This document shows positions 50,122 through 63,621 of a DNA stretch of 64,000 nt, in pieces (within the stretch, counting starts at the first letter, position 1; each line of letters opens with the position of its first letter). The position numbers and the translations under genes were made by a program. The notes beneath the pieces were generated by a model that had not been told where the DNA came from, ran no database searches, and worked only from the letters and a program-made list of their open reading frames with translations. This DNA comes from Tillus elongatus (lineage: Eukaryota; Arthropoda; Insecta; Coleoptera; Cleridae): NCBI GenBank assembly GCA_964006375.1, contig OZ023265.1, forward strand, positions 166,806,118 to 166,870,117. The letters run 5' to 3'.

Positions 50122-51227
50122 AGTTCGGGACGCAGCAAGTGCGTTATACTAGTGAATTTTCATAAAAAAATGTTTTTAATAGCAAGTATGTGTGTTTTTT
50201 TTAGAAAGCAGGCATCAAATTTGATTACCAGTATAACCTATATAGTAAAAACAATGTGCCATGTTTCATCGAAATAACTTTATTGTTTGAAAACGTACAA
50301 AAATGTCCGAAAGTAAACTTAAAGTGTAACCGAAAAAATCCGTTGCTTGGTCAACCTTATAGGTTAATATCAAATTGAGCTTTTCAAATATGAAGCATTT
50401 AATCAAAATTAGCTACCATAACGCACTTGCTGCGTCCAGAATTTCTTTACTTACAAACATGCATTATATTTCGATGGAAAATGCAAAAACATAATGCGTT
50501 TTCGACTAAAAAAAGTTTATTTGTATCACCAACGACTTATGGGCCACCCTGTGATCCTAGAAATATTTTTTTAAGATGTAACTCAATACACCCTATAATT
50601 AATGTATACAATTATTTTTTTCATATCTTGTAGAATAACGGATATATTGAGCTTTATTGATTTTTTACGAAAATTCGACAAAAGTTATATAGCATTAAAC
50701 GACAAACTCTATAGATAAGACTACCGCCAAGCATCAGAGAAAGAGTCTATTTGAAATGAATTTTCTGGAAACATTTTAGTAAAATTAAGGACAATGATGG
50801 TTGAAACTAAGAATTCAGGGTTTGTATAACATTCTTCTTGAGACATTTTCTTTCCATAGCCCGTATTAGATTCAAGTTCTTTGCCTAAATGTTGCGAATT
50901 TTGACGTTTTAAATGGTCACTTTGACGTTTTGAGGAAAACCCCAATTTATTTTTCTTTAAATGCCCATAACTTTTTTGCCTTTCAACCTACAGCGCTAAA
51001 TTTTGGTAGGTGATTTACTTATAGTAACATAACATGATGTACCAAATTGGTTGCCCTCACTTTGTTATTTCCGGAGAGATGAATTTTTTTCTAAAGGTAA
51101 CACAATTTTTTCCGGGAAAACCTCGGCCGATTTTCCTGGCTAACGAACTTATCCAAGCCACGTACAAAAGGAAGGTACTTATCAAATTTTGTCAAAATTG
51201 GCCCATTATTTTTTGAGTTATCGATGT

Positions 51228-51320
<93 letters not shown>

Positions 51321-51442
51321 CGAAACTGACCCTGGATATGTGTTCTAAGGGGGCTTAATTAGCGCTCATTTCAAGAAACTTTTTCAAAATTCAAAAGTCG
51401 GGATCTCCTCATTACTGAATTTTTTAATAAAATTCACTAAAA
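50122..51442 (+). repeat. Family R, near-complete copy
   Basis: Tip TTCGGGACGCAGCAAGTGCG at 50124, inverted head to about 50440, body, (TA)n tract, tail CTGACCCTGGATATGTG and terminal hairpin ACTGAATTTTTTAA plus AAAATTCACTAAAA ending at 51442. The body has only short TATA-like sequence at the place where copy 1 has its extra tract. Confidence 0.82.
51241..51316. repeat. (TA)n tract, 76 bp
   Basis: Standard family R site, preceded by CATACATACA. Confidence 0.97.
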
Positions 51443-51547
51443 AGATATGATAACCAAATTTTGTAGGTAGCTTTACGATATAAAATTTAAACCATACACC
51501 AAAATTTAGATTTCTATGTTACAAGAAAAAAAGTTATAATAAAATAT

Positions 51548-51615
51548 TTTGTGCCAGATCATTTCTATGAAAATTCACTACCATAACGCACTTGCTGCGT
51601 CCAGGCTTTTTTTAG
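51548..51615 (-). repeat. Family R tip fragment
   Basis: ATGAAAATTCACTACCATAA, CGCACTTGCTGCGTCCAGGC: a single outer tip without head or body. Confidence 0.7.
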
Positions 51616-51786
51616 TACTTACCAAACATACGTTACATTACCGAAACTATAATACTTATTAATATCGGTCTCTGTTTGAAATCTGGAAACTTTATCTTTC
51701 CATTACAATACTTATATTAAATAATAATATCAGTATCATATTCTAATGACGATGTCGCCTGTTTACTACCACCATGACTTTAGACA

Positions 51787-54048
51787 TTTTTTTTTTTTTT
51801 ATGTCAACAACACACCACGAGGGCTTACAGCCTAAATACTATCGTACCGTGGGTGTTGACAAGGAGGAAAGAGGCAACTTGTTAATTCTGGACTTGAAGG
51901 TTTGGAGGTTCGGAGGAGAAGGAAAAACATGTGCCGGCAAGGAATTCCACAACTTGGAAGTCCTCGGGACAAAAGAGTGGGCATAACAAGATGTTCTATG
52001 TCTGGTGACCTGGACAGTAAAAGGGTGCATTCGCTCTGTTCCCCTGGTAGATCTGCTGGGGGCAGCAGGTGGGGGAATTATGGAGGAAAGCTCCTCTGAG
52101 CAGTGCCCGTGCAGATATCTATAAAAGAGAGAGAGGTCACCAACGGCACGTCGGTGGGCAAGGGATGGAAGCCTTTGAGTGAGGGTAGGGTCACCGATGA
52201 GACGTATAGCTCTCTTTTGAATGGAGTCCAGGATAGCGAGTGTAGAAGCGGCTGCTGCACCCCAGATGTGGGAGCAGTATTCGAGGTTTGGCCTTATTTG
52301 TGAAGTGTATAAGGTATAGAGATTAGTTGGTGAAAAGTATTTGCGAGCCCGGAAGAGGAAACCCAATTTCTTAGCAGCCGCTTCTGCAATTGATGTAACA
52401 TGTTGGTGCCAATTAAGATTTCGATCCACAGAAATGCCAACAAGAGAAAAGGACTCATTACTTTGAATAACTTGGTTGTTCATTGTGATGGGTCTAGGGC
52501 TGCTGTATCTCTTGTGAGAAAGAAAGCAAGACTTAGTTTTGGTGGGGTTGAATTGTACAAGATTTCTACTTCCCCAGTCTAATATTTTTTGGAGGTCTAC
52601 GGAGACAGAACCCTCCATGAGTCTGCGATCCTCATCTAATTGGGCTAAAGAGACAGGCTTAGAATATTGTATGTTTGAGTGGAGGGTGCTGTCGTCCGCG
52701 TAACTGTGAACTGGGTTGGATGTGCTAGAGAGGAGGTCATTGATGTGGAGAAGAAACAAAGTAGGGGCTAAAGCTGAACCTTGAGGAACTCCTGCATTAA
52801 TTGGATACAGCTTAGAGGAATGGCCATCCACAACAACAGATATGCTCCTGTTGGAGAGGAAATTTGCTGTCCAGGTACAAAGTTTTGGTGGTAGGCCATA
52901 GGCCGGAAGTTTATTAAGCAGCGCTGCGTGCCAGACCTGGTCGAATGCTTTGGATATGTCTAGAGCAACAATCTGGGATTCACCGTGTTGTTCCATAGAC
53001 TTGTTCCAAGAATGGGTGACAAAGGAAAGGAGGTCGGCAGTCGATCTGCGCTGACGGAATCCATACTGCCTGTCGTGGATTAGACTGTATTTTTCAAGGA
53101 ATTTTAGTAGTTCGGTGTTTATATACTTTTCCATCACTTTAGAGATGACTGAAAGGAGAGAAATAGGCCTGTAGTTGCTAGGAAGCGCTTTGGATCCTTT
53201 CTTGGGGATGGGTTGTACTCGAGCAGTTTTCCAGTTACTAGGGAATATGCCTTTATTGTAAGATATCTGAAACAGACGAGTCAGGACAGGAGCAAGTTCT
53301 GGTGCGCATTTTTTGAGAACAATTGCTGGGATCTCGTCAAGGCCAGAGGCTTTCCTGGTATTAAGAGAAGAGAGCATCTTTCGTACCTTTTTAGTTTTGA
53401 AAATGATATCAGTCATTTTATGCGCGACGTTGGGGACTGTTGGTGGTTGAACATTTGGAGGTGGGTTGAGAGTAGAATTTCCGGCGAACAACGAAGCAAA
53501 AAGTTCAGCCTTGCCCAGGGCGGTAGAAACAATTTCATCACCTGAGACGAGAGGTGGGAACGTGCTCTTGCAGAAATTATTCCCAATAGACTTAGCGAGA
53601 GTCCAGAAGGGTTTACCGCCGTTGGAGCTTGAGAGGACTTTGTTTTTGATGTGGTTATTAAACGAGTTTTTTGCCTCAGAAAGAATGCGGACATAGCGGT
53701 TTCTTGCGTCGTTGAATACTTGACGATTTTCTTGACTGGGATTGTGTAGAAGCGTTTTGTGAGCTTTGACCTTTTCAAGTCTGGCCTTGTCACAGGATTT
53801 AGAGAACCAGGGCTTTTGAGTGGCTGAAGAGGTTTTCTGTGTACGTGGAATAAATAAATAATTCCATGCCAGCTTGGATAATTTCGGTGACGTTTTCTGA
53901 GATATCAGAGGGGTCAGGATGAGAGAAGCAGACAGACGCCCATGGAAATGAGGAAAAGTAATCCCGCATTTCGTCCCAGTTTGCGGAGTTGTAGTGCCAA
54001 ACGATACGTGGGTGTGATGACTGTGTGACCTCGGGTTGCATCCAGCAG
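51787..54048 (-). mobile_element. LINE-B copy 4, best preserved
   Basis: It runs on the minus strand from a 5' truncation near 54048 (inside the endonuclease/RT linker) to an A-run corresponding to the T-stretch at 51787-51800. The 3' UTR (GGCTGTAAGCCCTCGTGGTG) matches copies 1 and 3. It serves as the reference against which the deletions in the other copies can be placed. Confidence 0.92.
51839..54041 (-). pseudogene. LINE-B ORF2: linker and complete RT, one frameshift
   Basis: An open frame runs without a stop from about 53880 to 51839 (over 670 codons). The linker is rich in KARLEKVKAHKTLLHNPSQ. RT motifs in order: RKASGLDEIPAIVLKKCAPE, SNWKTARVQPIPKKGSK, PSNYRPISLLSVISKVMEKY, RQYGFRQRRSTADLL, ALDISKAFDQVW, NAGVPQGSALAPTLFLLHIN, catalytic SYADDSTL, QFNPTKTKSCFLSHKR, DRNLNWHQHVTS and SQIRPNLEYCSHIWG. 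Upstream, GMELFI continues into the wrong frame because of a 4-base slip (TTAT) in a TTATTTATTTATT run at about 53850-53862. No nonsense codon interrupts the RT. The annotated Met at 53491 is TTG and not a true start. Confidence 0.92.
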
Positions 54049-54056
54049 TTCTTTTA

Positions 54057-54180
<124 letters not shown>

Positions 54181-54261
54181 CTTTATTTACACCACCCTAC
54201 ATGGACAAGAAATTGTGTCCCAATTAAAACTTCCCACCTGAAAAATATCGCAATTAAAAAA

Positions 54262-55050
54262 GTCTGGACGCAGCAAGTGCGTTATGGTAGCGCATTTTCG
54301 TAAAAATATTTTTAATGGCAGATATGCCTTGTTTTTAAAAGAAGGACAACACTAAAAACATTTCTGCGAACACTTTTCAAATTCAGCTATTATTTAAGGG
54401 TAGCTGTATACGGCATCTCGATTTTTTCGATGAGTGGTACAAACAAAAAGCTCTCTGAATGCGTTACTTACATGGGGCTTCGCTATCTAGTGGTAATAAC
54501 AGCGTATCACAATTTGTGATATGTGTTTTTCATAAGTGTCATAAACATAATAAATTGCAAAACAATTAAAGTAACTCAAAAACGATGAACGATATCAATT
54601 TTCTTTTCCTTTGAAACTTTCATTACAATTCGATGGAAAATACAAAAAGGCAATAACATAAGGGGTGTTCTATTAAAAAAAGGAAGTATGTATCACCAAC
54701 GAGTTATGGGACAGCCTGTAATTGTCAAAATAGGTTTATAAGATGCAGCTCGAGACACCCTATAATTAACGTATATAATTTTTTTTCATATCTTGTATAA
54801 AAACGGATATATTGAGCTTTGCCGTAGAAATGCGTCACCCTGAAACTGCTACCAAAGCATCAGAAAGATGCTATTTGAAATCAATTTTCCTAAAATATTT
54901 TATTAAAATGAAGGACAGTGATGGTTGAAGCTGAAACTTAAGGCTTTGGAAAACACACTTATTACAACGTTTCTTATATATAATCCGTATTTGTTTTAGA
55001 TTTGGTGTGTAAACATTGCAAATTTTGACGTTTCAGAAAAATTATAAAAA
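54262..55050 (+). repeat. Family R, divergent copy
   Basis: Tip AGTCTGGACGCAGCAAGTGC at 54265, degraded head, CCAACGAGTTATGGGACAGC, an ATGCGTCACCCTG junction near 54830, then GCATCAGAAAGATGCTATTT and AATTTTGACGTTTCAG. It stops at about 55050. Confidence 0.65.
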
Positions 55051-55549
55051 ATTGTAAATATTTGTTTCTGCTACTTCTTTACCTTTTTGCTTCAAGAAAA
55101 CTTATTCGTTGTATGTAATATCCAATTGGTTTTGTTAATCACATAAAATATTTTGTTCTTGTGCTTTCCTCTGATCACCATAGTGGCATCCAAATTTTTT
55201 TCATTAAACGCCTATAACTTTTTTTCTTTTAACTTCTGAGTTTGGGTAGGTAGGGTAAGTTGGACAGTAGAAACATATATGCCAAATTTGTCATAGTTCT
55301 GTTATTTTTTGATGATGCTTATGAATAAAAATTGTGAGTTAATGCCTTTCTTTACTTTCTATCTCGTATATGGAAAATTTGAGGCAAATGAAACCACATA
55401 TATTATGCACTAGTTTAAAGTATACCGATAAACAGATGTTCAGCGTAAATTATCAAAATTTTAATTTCAAAATTTTGTATTGTTTATATTCATTGATTTC
55501 ATTTTTGAAAAATTATGAATACAGCAATAGTAAATAAGTGTTTAAAAGA

Positions 55550-55615
55550 GCTTAGGTGCAGCAAGTGCGTTATGGTAGCGAATTTTCCTAAAAATATTCC
55601 AAAGAATGATAATTC
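55550..55615 (+). repeat. Family R tip fragment
   Basis: GTGCAGCAAGTGCGTTATGG then TAGCGAATTTTCCTAAAAAT; a solo tip. Confidence 0.65.
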
Positions 55616-55749
55616 AATTTCCTATTAAACTAGAATCTTCAGTTTTGATACATACTAAAACCTATATAAAAGCAGCGTGGGTACTAAGTTTAAAAAATAA
55701 CACAATGAGCTTCACAGGCAACGCCAAATTTGTTTTATAAAACCATTTT

Positions 55750-56160
<411 letters not shown>

Positions 56161-56224
56161 GCGACTAATAAGAAAAAACACGTGCCACGTTTATAATTTG
56201 GCAGGTACATTTGTTTTGTAAATA

Positions 56225-56420
56225 AAAATTGAATTTTCGGTAAATTTGCAGATTAGCACACGGAGGCTTTTTAGGAAAAAAATTCAGAAACATGCTTAGA
56301 TTTCCTTCTGGATGTACAAACCACAAGTAATATTTCTTGCAAACAGCCCCCAAGCAAGTTACGGGAGCAGGAATGAATAGAGGTGTTGGGCGGGGAAGAA
56401 GATAAAAGGAAAATTTGAGC
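56225..56420. repeat. Family T arm, solo
   Basis: CGGTAAATTTGCAGATTAGC, GTACAAACCACAAG, CCCCCAAGCAAGTTACGGGA, GGTGTTGGGCGGGG: one arm of the fold-back without its partner. Confidence 0.65.
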
Positions 56421-56829
56421 ATTATGGTAGATAATACATAGATTATGGTAGATAATTTTTGTAAAAATATTTGAAATCCGACAACTAAATTTCCTATTAA
56501 GCCAAAATCTTCAATCTTGAACCATAGTAACACCTATGTAAACGCAGCGTGGGTACTAAATTAAAGAAAAATAACATAATCAGCTTCGCAGATAGCTACA
56601 AGTTGGTTTTACAACACTTTTCTTGTTGTTATGTTTACAAAAGTAGTGCGACTGGGTTGACTTAAACAAAACCATCCAAGCAATTAAAAGGAAAATACCT
56701 GCCATACATGTGATTTGGCAGGTACATTCCCCTTGTAAATAATTATTTTTTTTCTAGAAAACTTTTGTGAGCTTAGTGAAATTTGTAACACAATTTTTTT
56801 AAGAAAACTTGCAGTACTTACATATATCT

Positions 56830-57005
56830 CTACCAATTATAATTTTCTAGCTCCATGGAAAATAGAAACTTTTTCAAATGATCGCTAACTGGGACCTCTA
56901 AAACCGGTCTCCCAGGTCCATTTAAATTAAAAGAATTAGTTTTAATGACATACCTTACTAATAGTGTACAATTATTATGAAAATTCACTACTGTAATGCA
57001 CTCTT
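56830..57005 (-). repeat. Degraded family R remnant
   Basis: TTTTTCAAATGATCGCTAAC, GGGACCTCTAAAACC, then ATTATGAAAATTCACTACTG near 57000: tail and tip boxes with many changes. Confidence 0.4.
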
Positions 57006-57009
57006 TTAT

Positions 57010-58065
57010 ATTTCTGTTTGAAAATGTAATCATTTTTCAAGTTTGATTAAACAGACATTATGTATATATTTTATTTTTTGAAAGCCAGTAAATGTTAATT
57101 AGCAAAAAAGTGTAATATTTTAACAGCAGGCGTGAATGAGTTGTATCTTTAGTTAGATTTTCAATGAAATGCAATAAAAACAAGGGATTTCCAATCCATT
57201 TCAAATCCATTCCAAATTCACAAATATATTTAAAGACTTTCAGATAACCAATCAATCAAGTTCTGCAAATGACTCACCTAAAAATGAAATCTATACTTAT
57301 CATCTATCCATATCTACATTTTGTTAATGTGCGTTACTCTATTGGTAAAAGAGCCAGTGGGATTTATCCTGTGGTCAAAACACCTTGCAATCATGACTCA
57401 CTTGACTGTTTGCATTGTAAATTATCACTTACCTGTCTTTGTATTAGAGTGGTAATGCAATTTATACCTGTCATGCCGGATATATTTGAACGAGTTCTGT
57501 TTAGAAGAAAAATTAATACTCCTTCCTGTCTTACAGTATATAGGAAATTTCAATTACATAATGGGAAAGATGTACCGTCATAGAGAAAAATCAAAACTCA
57601 TCTTAATTCATAAAAAGCAAAACATTGATTAAGTTGTTTCAGTTACCTTCGACTATTCGAAATGCGATAGCTTGGTCATTTGGATATGTAAACCAATCCC
57701 CGGCTTTATTCGTGGAAATTAGACCATGGTTTAAATTATACTATATAAAATATGTTACATTTAATTATACGTATATAGTTTATTATCTTTGACTTTTGTA
57801 AAAGACGAGTAGGTACTTGAACAGTGGTGTTGGTAAGCTGACTTCCGGTTTTGTCTCAAAGTTTGGACAATACTAGCAAGTTAGACATATAATATACTTA
57901 GCTTGAAGAGTTATAGCGTAGTGCTATGGATTGATGATTATAGTGATTCAAAAGTTTATTTTCTATGGATCAAACCAGTGACATCAAAAGTGCGTAAGTA
58001 AATTTATTTTTTTCGTTCGCTATAAGACTTGTGTTTTACTTTGTTTTGCCACAACCAATACTAAT
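57010..58065. other. Repeat-free island with an unassigned frame and a possible first exon
   Basis: No transposon family found here covers this stretch. An ATG frame at 57269-57583 (104 codons, with the cysteine-rich CNHDSLDCLHCKLSLTCLC) is not recognised. At 57965 an ATG opens ten codons and then meets GTAAGT (57994-57999), a strong splice-donor consensus. It is the best candidate for non-repetitive, possibly genic sequence in the window, but evidence is thin. Confidence 0.3.
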
Positions 58066-58067
58066 AA

Positions 58068-59135
<1,068 letters not shown>

Positions 59136-59139
59136 CACT

Positions 59140-59475
59140 TTTAAACCACAGGAACAGTCTACGACTGTATTAAATATGGAACGGTTTCACTAAGTTAGGG
59201 CAAGAACAAACAACCAGATATGCTATTCAAACTAAATTAAGGCTTAAAACTTTTATCTCCTCTTTATCAAATTATTTTTATACAAAAACTCGCTAAAAAA
59301 TTCATTGGAATAACAACAATCAGATTAGAAAACTGTAAAATGAAATGAGACTAAAAAAATTGATAAAAAGCAAAGTCATTAACCAGGATTAGAACTTGTC
59401 ACCTGGGAGTCGATTATACGATGTACAGCGACCACTGTACACCTAGCCCACTGAGCTACGCACTATATGCATTTA
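59140..59475 (-). mobile_element. tRNA-derived SINE, copy with recognisable A and B boxes
   Basis: On the minus strand from 59475: GTGCGTAGCTCAGTGGGCTA contains an A box (TAGCTCAGTGG, 59458-59448), and AAGTTCTAATCCTGG carries a B box (59395-59386). These are the two internal Pol III promoter elements. CCAGG and CCTGG around the B box can pair as a T-arm stem. The box spacing of about 51 bases is larger than in a functional tRNA, and the D and anticodon arms are not clean, so this is a SINE head rather than a tRNA gene. Body and 3' end match 41770-41975. Confidence 0.7.
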
Positions 59476-59569
59476 CCAGCAGGAATATCCTATTGTGCAA
59501 GGTTTTACAATTTACATAAAACCATTTTAAAGGAAATTAAAGGCTTTTACTACCAGACAAACTGATTTA

Positions 59570-60020
59570 TTCTTAAAACCCTACGCGTTTCAACACATTA
59601 TCGTGCCATCTTCAGCGGTTTGGACAAATTTTCTGTCTCAATTACAGAAATATGCTATATGAAATGTTGTCAAAGTTTGGCTTTTCATCCATTGTCTTCA
59701 GGATACCAAACAATGATTTGGATTCTCCAAGTGTGCTTATCAGTGCTCATCACAGGTTCCAATCTTCACTTAGTGAATAATACCACTGCTATAGACATCA
59801 TTTTTACAGCATATCTTGCAACAACTGCAGCCGATTCCAGTTCGTGGTGCTATGACCTTATTTCTACGTGCCTGATATTGGCATTATTTTTGAGTTTAGC
59901 TTTGGAACCCTGAAATGGTTCATGGTAAGTACACTTGGAGAACCCAAATCACCACAACACATTTAAAAAACATGACGATCGTTTTACTAATCAAGTTGGC
60001 ATCATCAAAGGATGAATAAA
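59570..60020 (-). repeat. Family U repeat, inverted, with two hammerhead-type motifs
   Basis: 59702-59760 (GATTTGGATTCTCCAAGTGT, GCTCATCACAGGTTCC) and 59930-59975 (the complement of TGTTGTGGTGATTTGG, GTTCTCCAAGTGTAC) are inverted to each other. One hammerhead-like motif lies at 59575-59621. A decayed one (ACGATCGT with GTAAAA instead of GTGAAA) lies at about 59978-60015. Confidence 0.55.
59575..59621 (-). ncRNA. Hammerhead ribozyme-like motif, minus strand
   Basis: Minus strand: core CTGAAGA (59615-59609), one extra T, helix II GGCAC with GTGTT (five pairs, two of them G-U) around a 6-base loop, GAA (59591-59589), helix III ACGCGT (59588-59583), A59582 as the cleavage-site base. Helix I has AAACC against GGTTT after one G-G mismatch next to the core. 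Same extra base and same helix III as the motif at 3541. Confidence 0.55.
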
Positions 60021-60034
60021 TCTAGGTCAGGTTT

Positions 60035-61545
<1,511 letters not shown>

Positions 61546-61547
61546 TT

Positions 61548-61722
61548 TTTAAATGTGTTGTGGTGATTTGTATTCTCCATGTTTACATATCAGTGTTCAT
61601 CACAGGTTCCAATCTTGACTTAGTTGTTAATGGTGTCCTTATTTCTCTTTCTTTGTTGCTTATTTTCCATAATGACACTGCTTTCACTCTAATAGAAACC
61701 TATTTTGGCGTAGTCAATGCAC
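61548..61722 (+). repeat. Family U fragment
   Basis: AATGTGTTGTGGTGATTTGT, ATTCTCCATGTTTACATATC, AGTGTTCATCACAGGTTCC match 59700-59770 and 28305-28340. No hammerhead core is seen here. Confidence 0.55.
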
Positions 61723-62449
61723 AACAAAAACAAATAGCAAATCAAGATCACAAAAGTCAGGATTGCTACGTTCGTTGTAACCTTGGACGTCAGCTGTTCT
61801 ACGTGCACACGTTGCTGGAGAATTCCATATTTTCTAAGTAAACAGAAAGCCACACCTGTTTGGTTTTTATTACCAAACAGTGGGGACGTGGCGTCTTTAT
61901 ATGTAACAAAAACAAATAGCAAATCAAGATCACAAAAGTCAGAATTGCTACGTTCGTTGAAACCTTGGACGTCAGCTGTTCTACGTGCACACGTTGCTGG
62001 AGAATTCCATATTTTCTAAGTAAACAGAAAGCCACACCTGTTTGGTTTTTATTACCAAACCTGGGGACGTGGCGCCTTAAGATGTAACAAAAACAAATAG
62101 CAAATCAAGATCACAAAAGTCAGGATTGCTACGTTCGTTGAAATCTTGGACATCAGCTGTTCTACGTGCACACGTTGCTGGAGAATTCCATATTTTCTAA
62201 GTAAACAGAAAGCCATACCTGTTTGGTTTTTATTACAAAACCGTGGGGACGTGGCGCCTTAAGATGTAACAAAAACAAATAGCAAATCAAGATCACAAAA
62301 GTCAGGATTGCTACGTTCGTTGAAACCTTAGACGTCAGCTGTTCTAAGTGTACACGTTGCTGGAGAATTCCATATTTTCGAAGTAAACAGGAAGCCATAC
62401 CTGTTTGTTTTTTATTACCAAACAGTGGAGACGTGGAGTTTTTAGATGT
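61723..62449. repeat. Satellite-like tandem repeat, four units of about 182 bp
   Basis: Units start AACAAAAACAAATAGCAAAT at 61723, 61905, 62086 and 62268 and end near 62449. Shared landmarks: CAGGATTGCTACGTTCGTTG, GTTGCTGGAGAATTCCATAT, AACAGAAAGCCACACCTG, GTGGGGACGTGGCG. Units differ at only a few positions each. The length is not divisible by three and no coding role is seen. Confidence 0.93.
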
Positions 62450-62459
62450 AACAAAAATT

Positions 62460-63620
62460 AAGGAATTTTTCAAACTCAAATGTAAGCTCGAGTCATTTTC
62501 AAATAAAGAAGAATATGTGGCGTTTCCAAAATAACCGATTCAATTGGTATCCTCCAGAAATAAAGCAAATTTATTTTATTCAAATTTAGCACAAGTTAAA
62601 GTTTCTAGGTTAGTCAAAAATTTAGTTACTACAATTTAACTTTTTTTTGCTATCATAACTCATTTTCTGCGTCCAGTTTTATCCTATGTTCGAATTGCTA
62701 TATTCTCTTTATCTTTTGATATTATTTATATTTATCGGTACTCGTTTTTTTTTGCGAAAATTAGCAGTCGTGCATACAATGTACAGCATGTGAAAGATAA
62801 AGCGCATAGAAATAAAAAATTAACTGTTTGTAAAAGGAAATACATTAGCCAATCTGTAACAAATCCGATTTGCTCAAGGTGTGAAATAAACTGTATTATT
62901 AATTATAACAAAATTAATTAGCGTGTATTGTAGTCGCGTTTTATTCTCCACATAATTTATAGCGACTAGTTACATTATTGGGTATGCACAACAGCGTGTT
63001 CCCGCATCCACACGATCCGACAGCCTTTTTTTATTCCAGTCAGAGATAATTGACCAATCGCCTTTGTGCCTTGCACTCTCTATTCTAATATTTTCTTATG
63101 GCGTGGTTGCGACACGGCAGATTTATTTCTCACAATATGTTTATAAATCTTTAGAACACGATGTGCCGTTGAATTCTAGATACAATTTAAAGATTGCAGG
63201 CAAGGATCACAGGTTACGGATATTTTGTGTTGAATTACAGCAAATCTCGTACAAAGCACTCGACGTGTTCCTGCACCATACACCGACCTGACTATCTTTA
63301 ACCTTTCTTTGTGTATAATTCCTTATTTACACTGTTATTTCTGTCAGATTGAACACTAAGATTTATTCTGCTTGTTGGAAATGTTGCCAATTATAATTGA
63401 ACGGTTACTTAATATCATACATACGAGGGCACAGTGCTTGTCTGAATAATTTTCAGTTTTGCGCAATCAGGTAAACATTGCAGTTTCAATTTGCTAATGT
63501 CTTTCTCACTAAGTAACATTTTAACTTGGACCCGAGGAGGTGCATCAAGTCATGCGTATGAAGTGTTATAATGTATGGGTATGAAAGCTCGACTTGAAAT
63601 CTGCAAGACAAAATAAAACT
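62460..63620. other. Mostly featureless, with one R tip and an unassigned frame
   Basis: A decayed family R tip lies at about 62650-62680 (CTATCATAACTCATTTTCTG, CGTCC). A frame at 63040-63291 begins after TTTTTTTATTCCAG, a possible splice acceptor, and encodes about 83 residues without a recognisable domain; it lacks an ATG start. Confidence 0.3.
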
Positions 63621-63621
63621 C

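Noticed and set aside
57269..57583. A 104-codon cysteine-rich protein gene
   Set aside because: No recognised domain, AT-rich codon use like the surroundings, and no neighbouring signals. It is kept only as part of the unassigned island.
59386..59475. A functional tRNA gene
   Set aside because: A and B boxes are present, but box spacing is too long and the D and anticodon arms do not form cleanly. The sequence continues into a repeated body, so it is a SINE.
61689..62479. Minus-strand frames with hydrophobic stretches in the satellite
   Set aside because: They repeat with the 182-bp unit, whose length is not divisible by three, so they are shadows of the tandem repeat.
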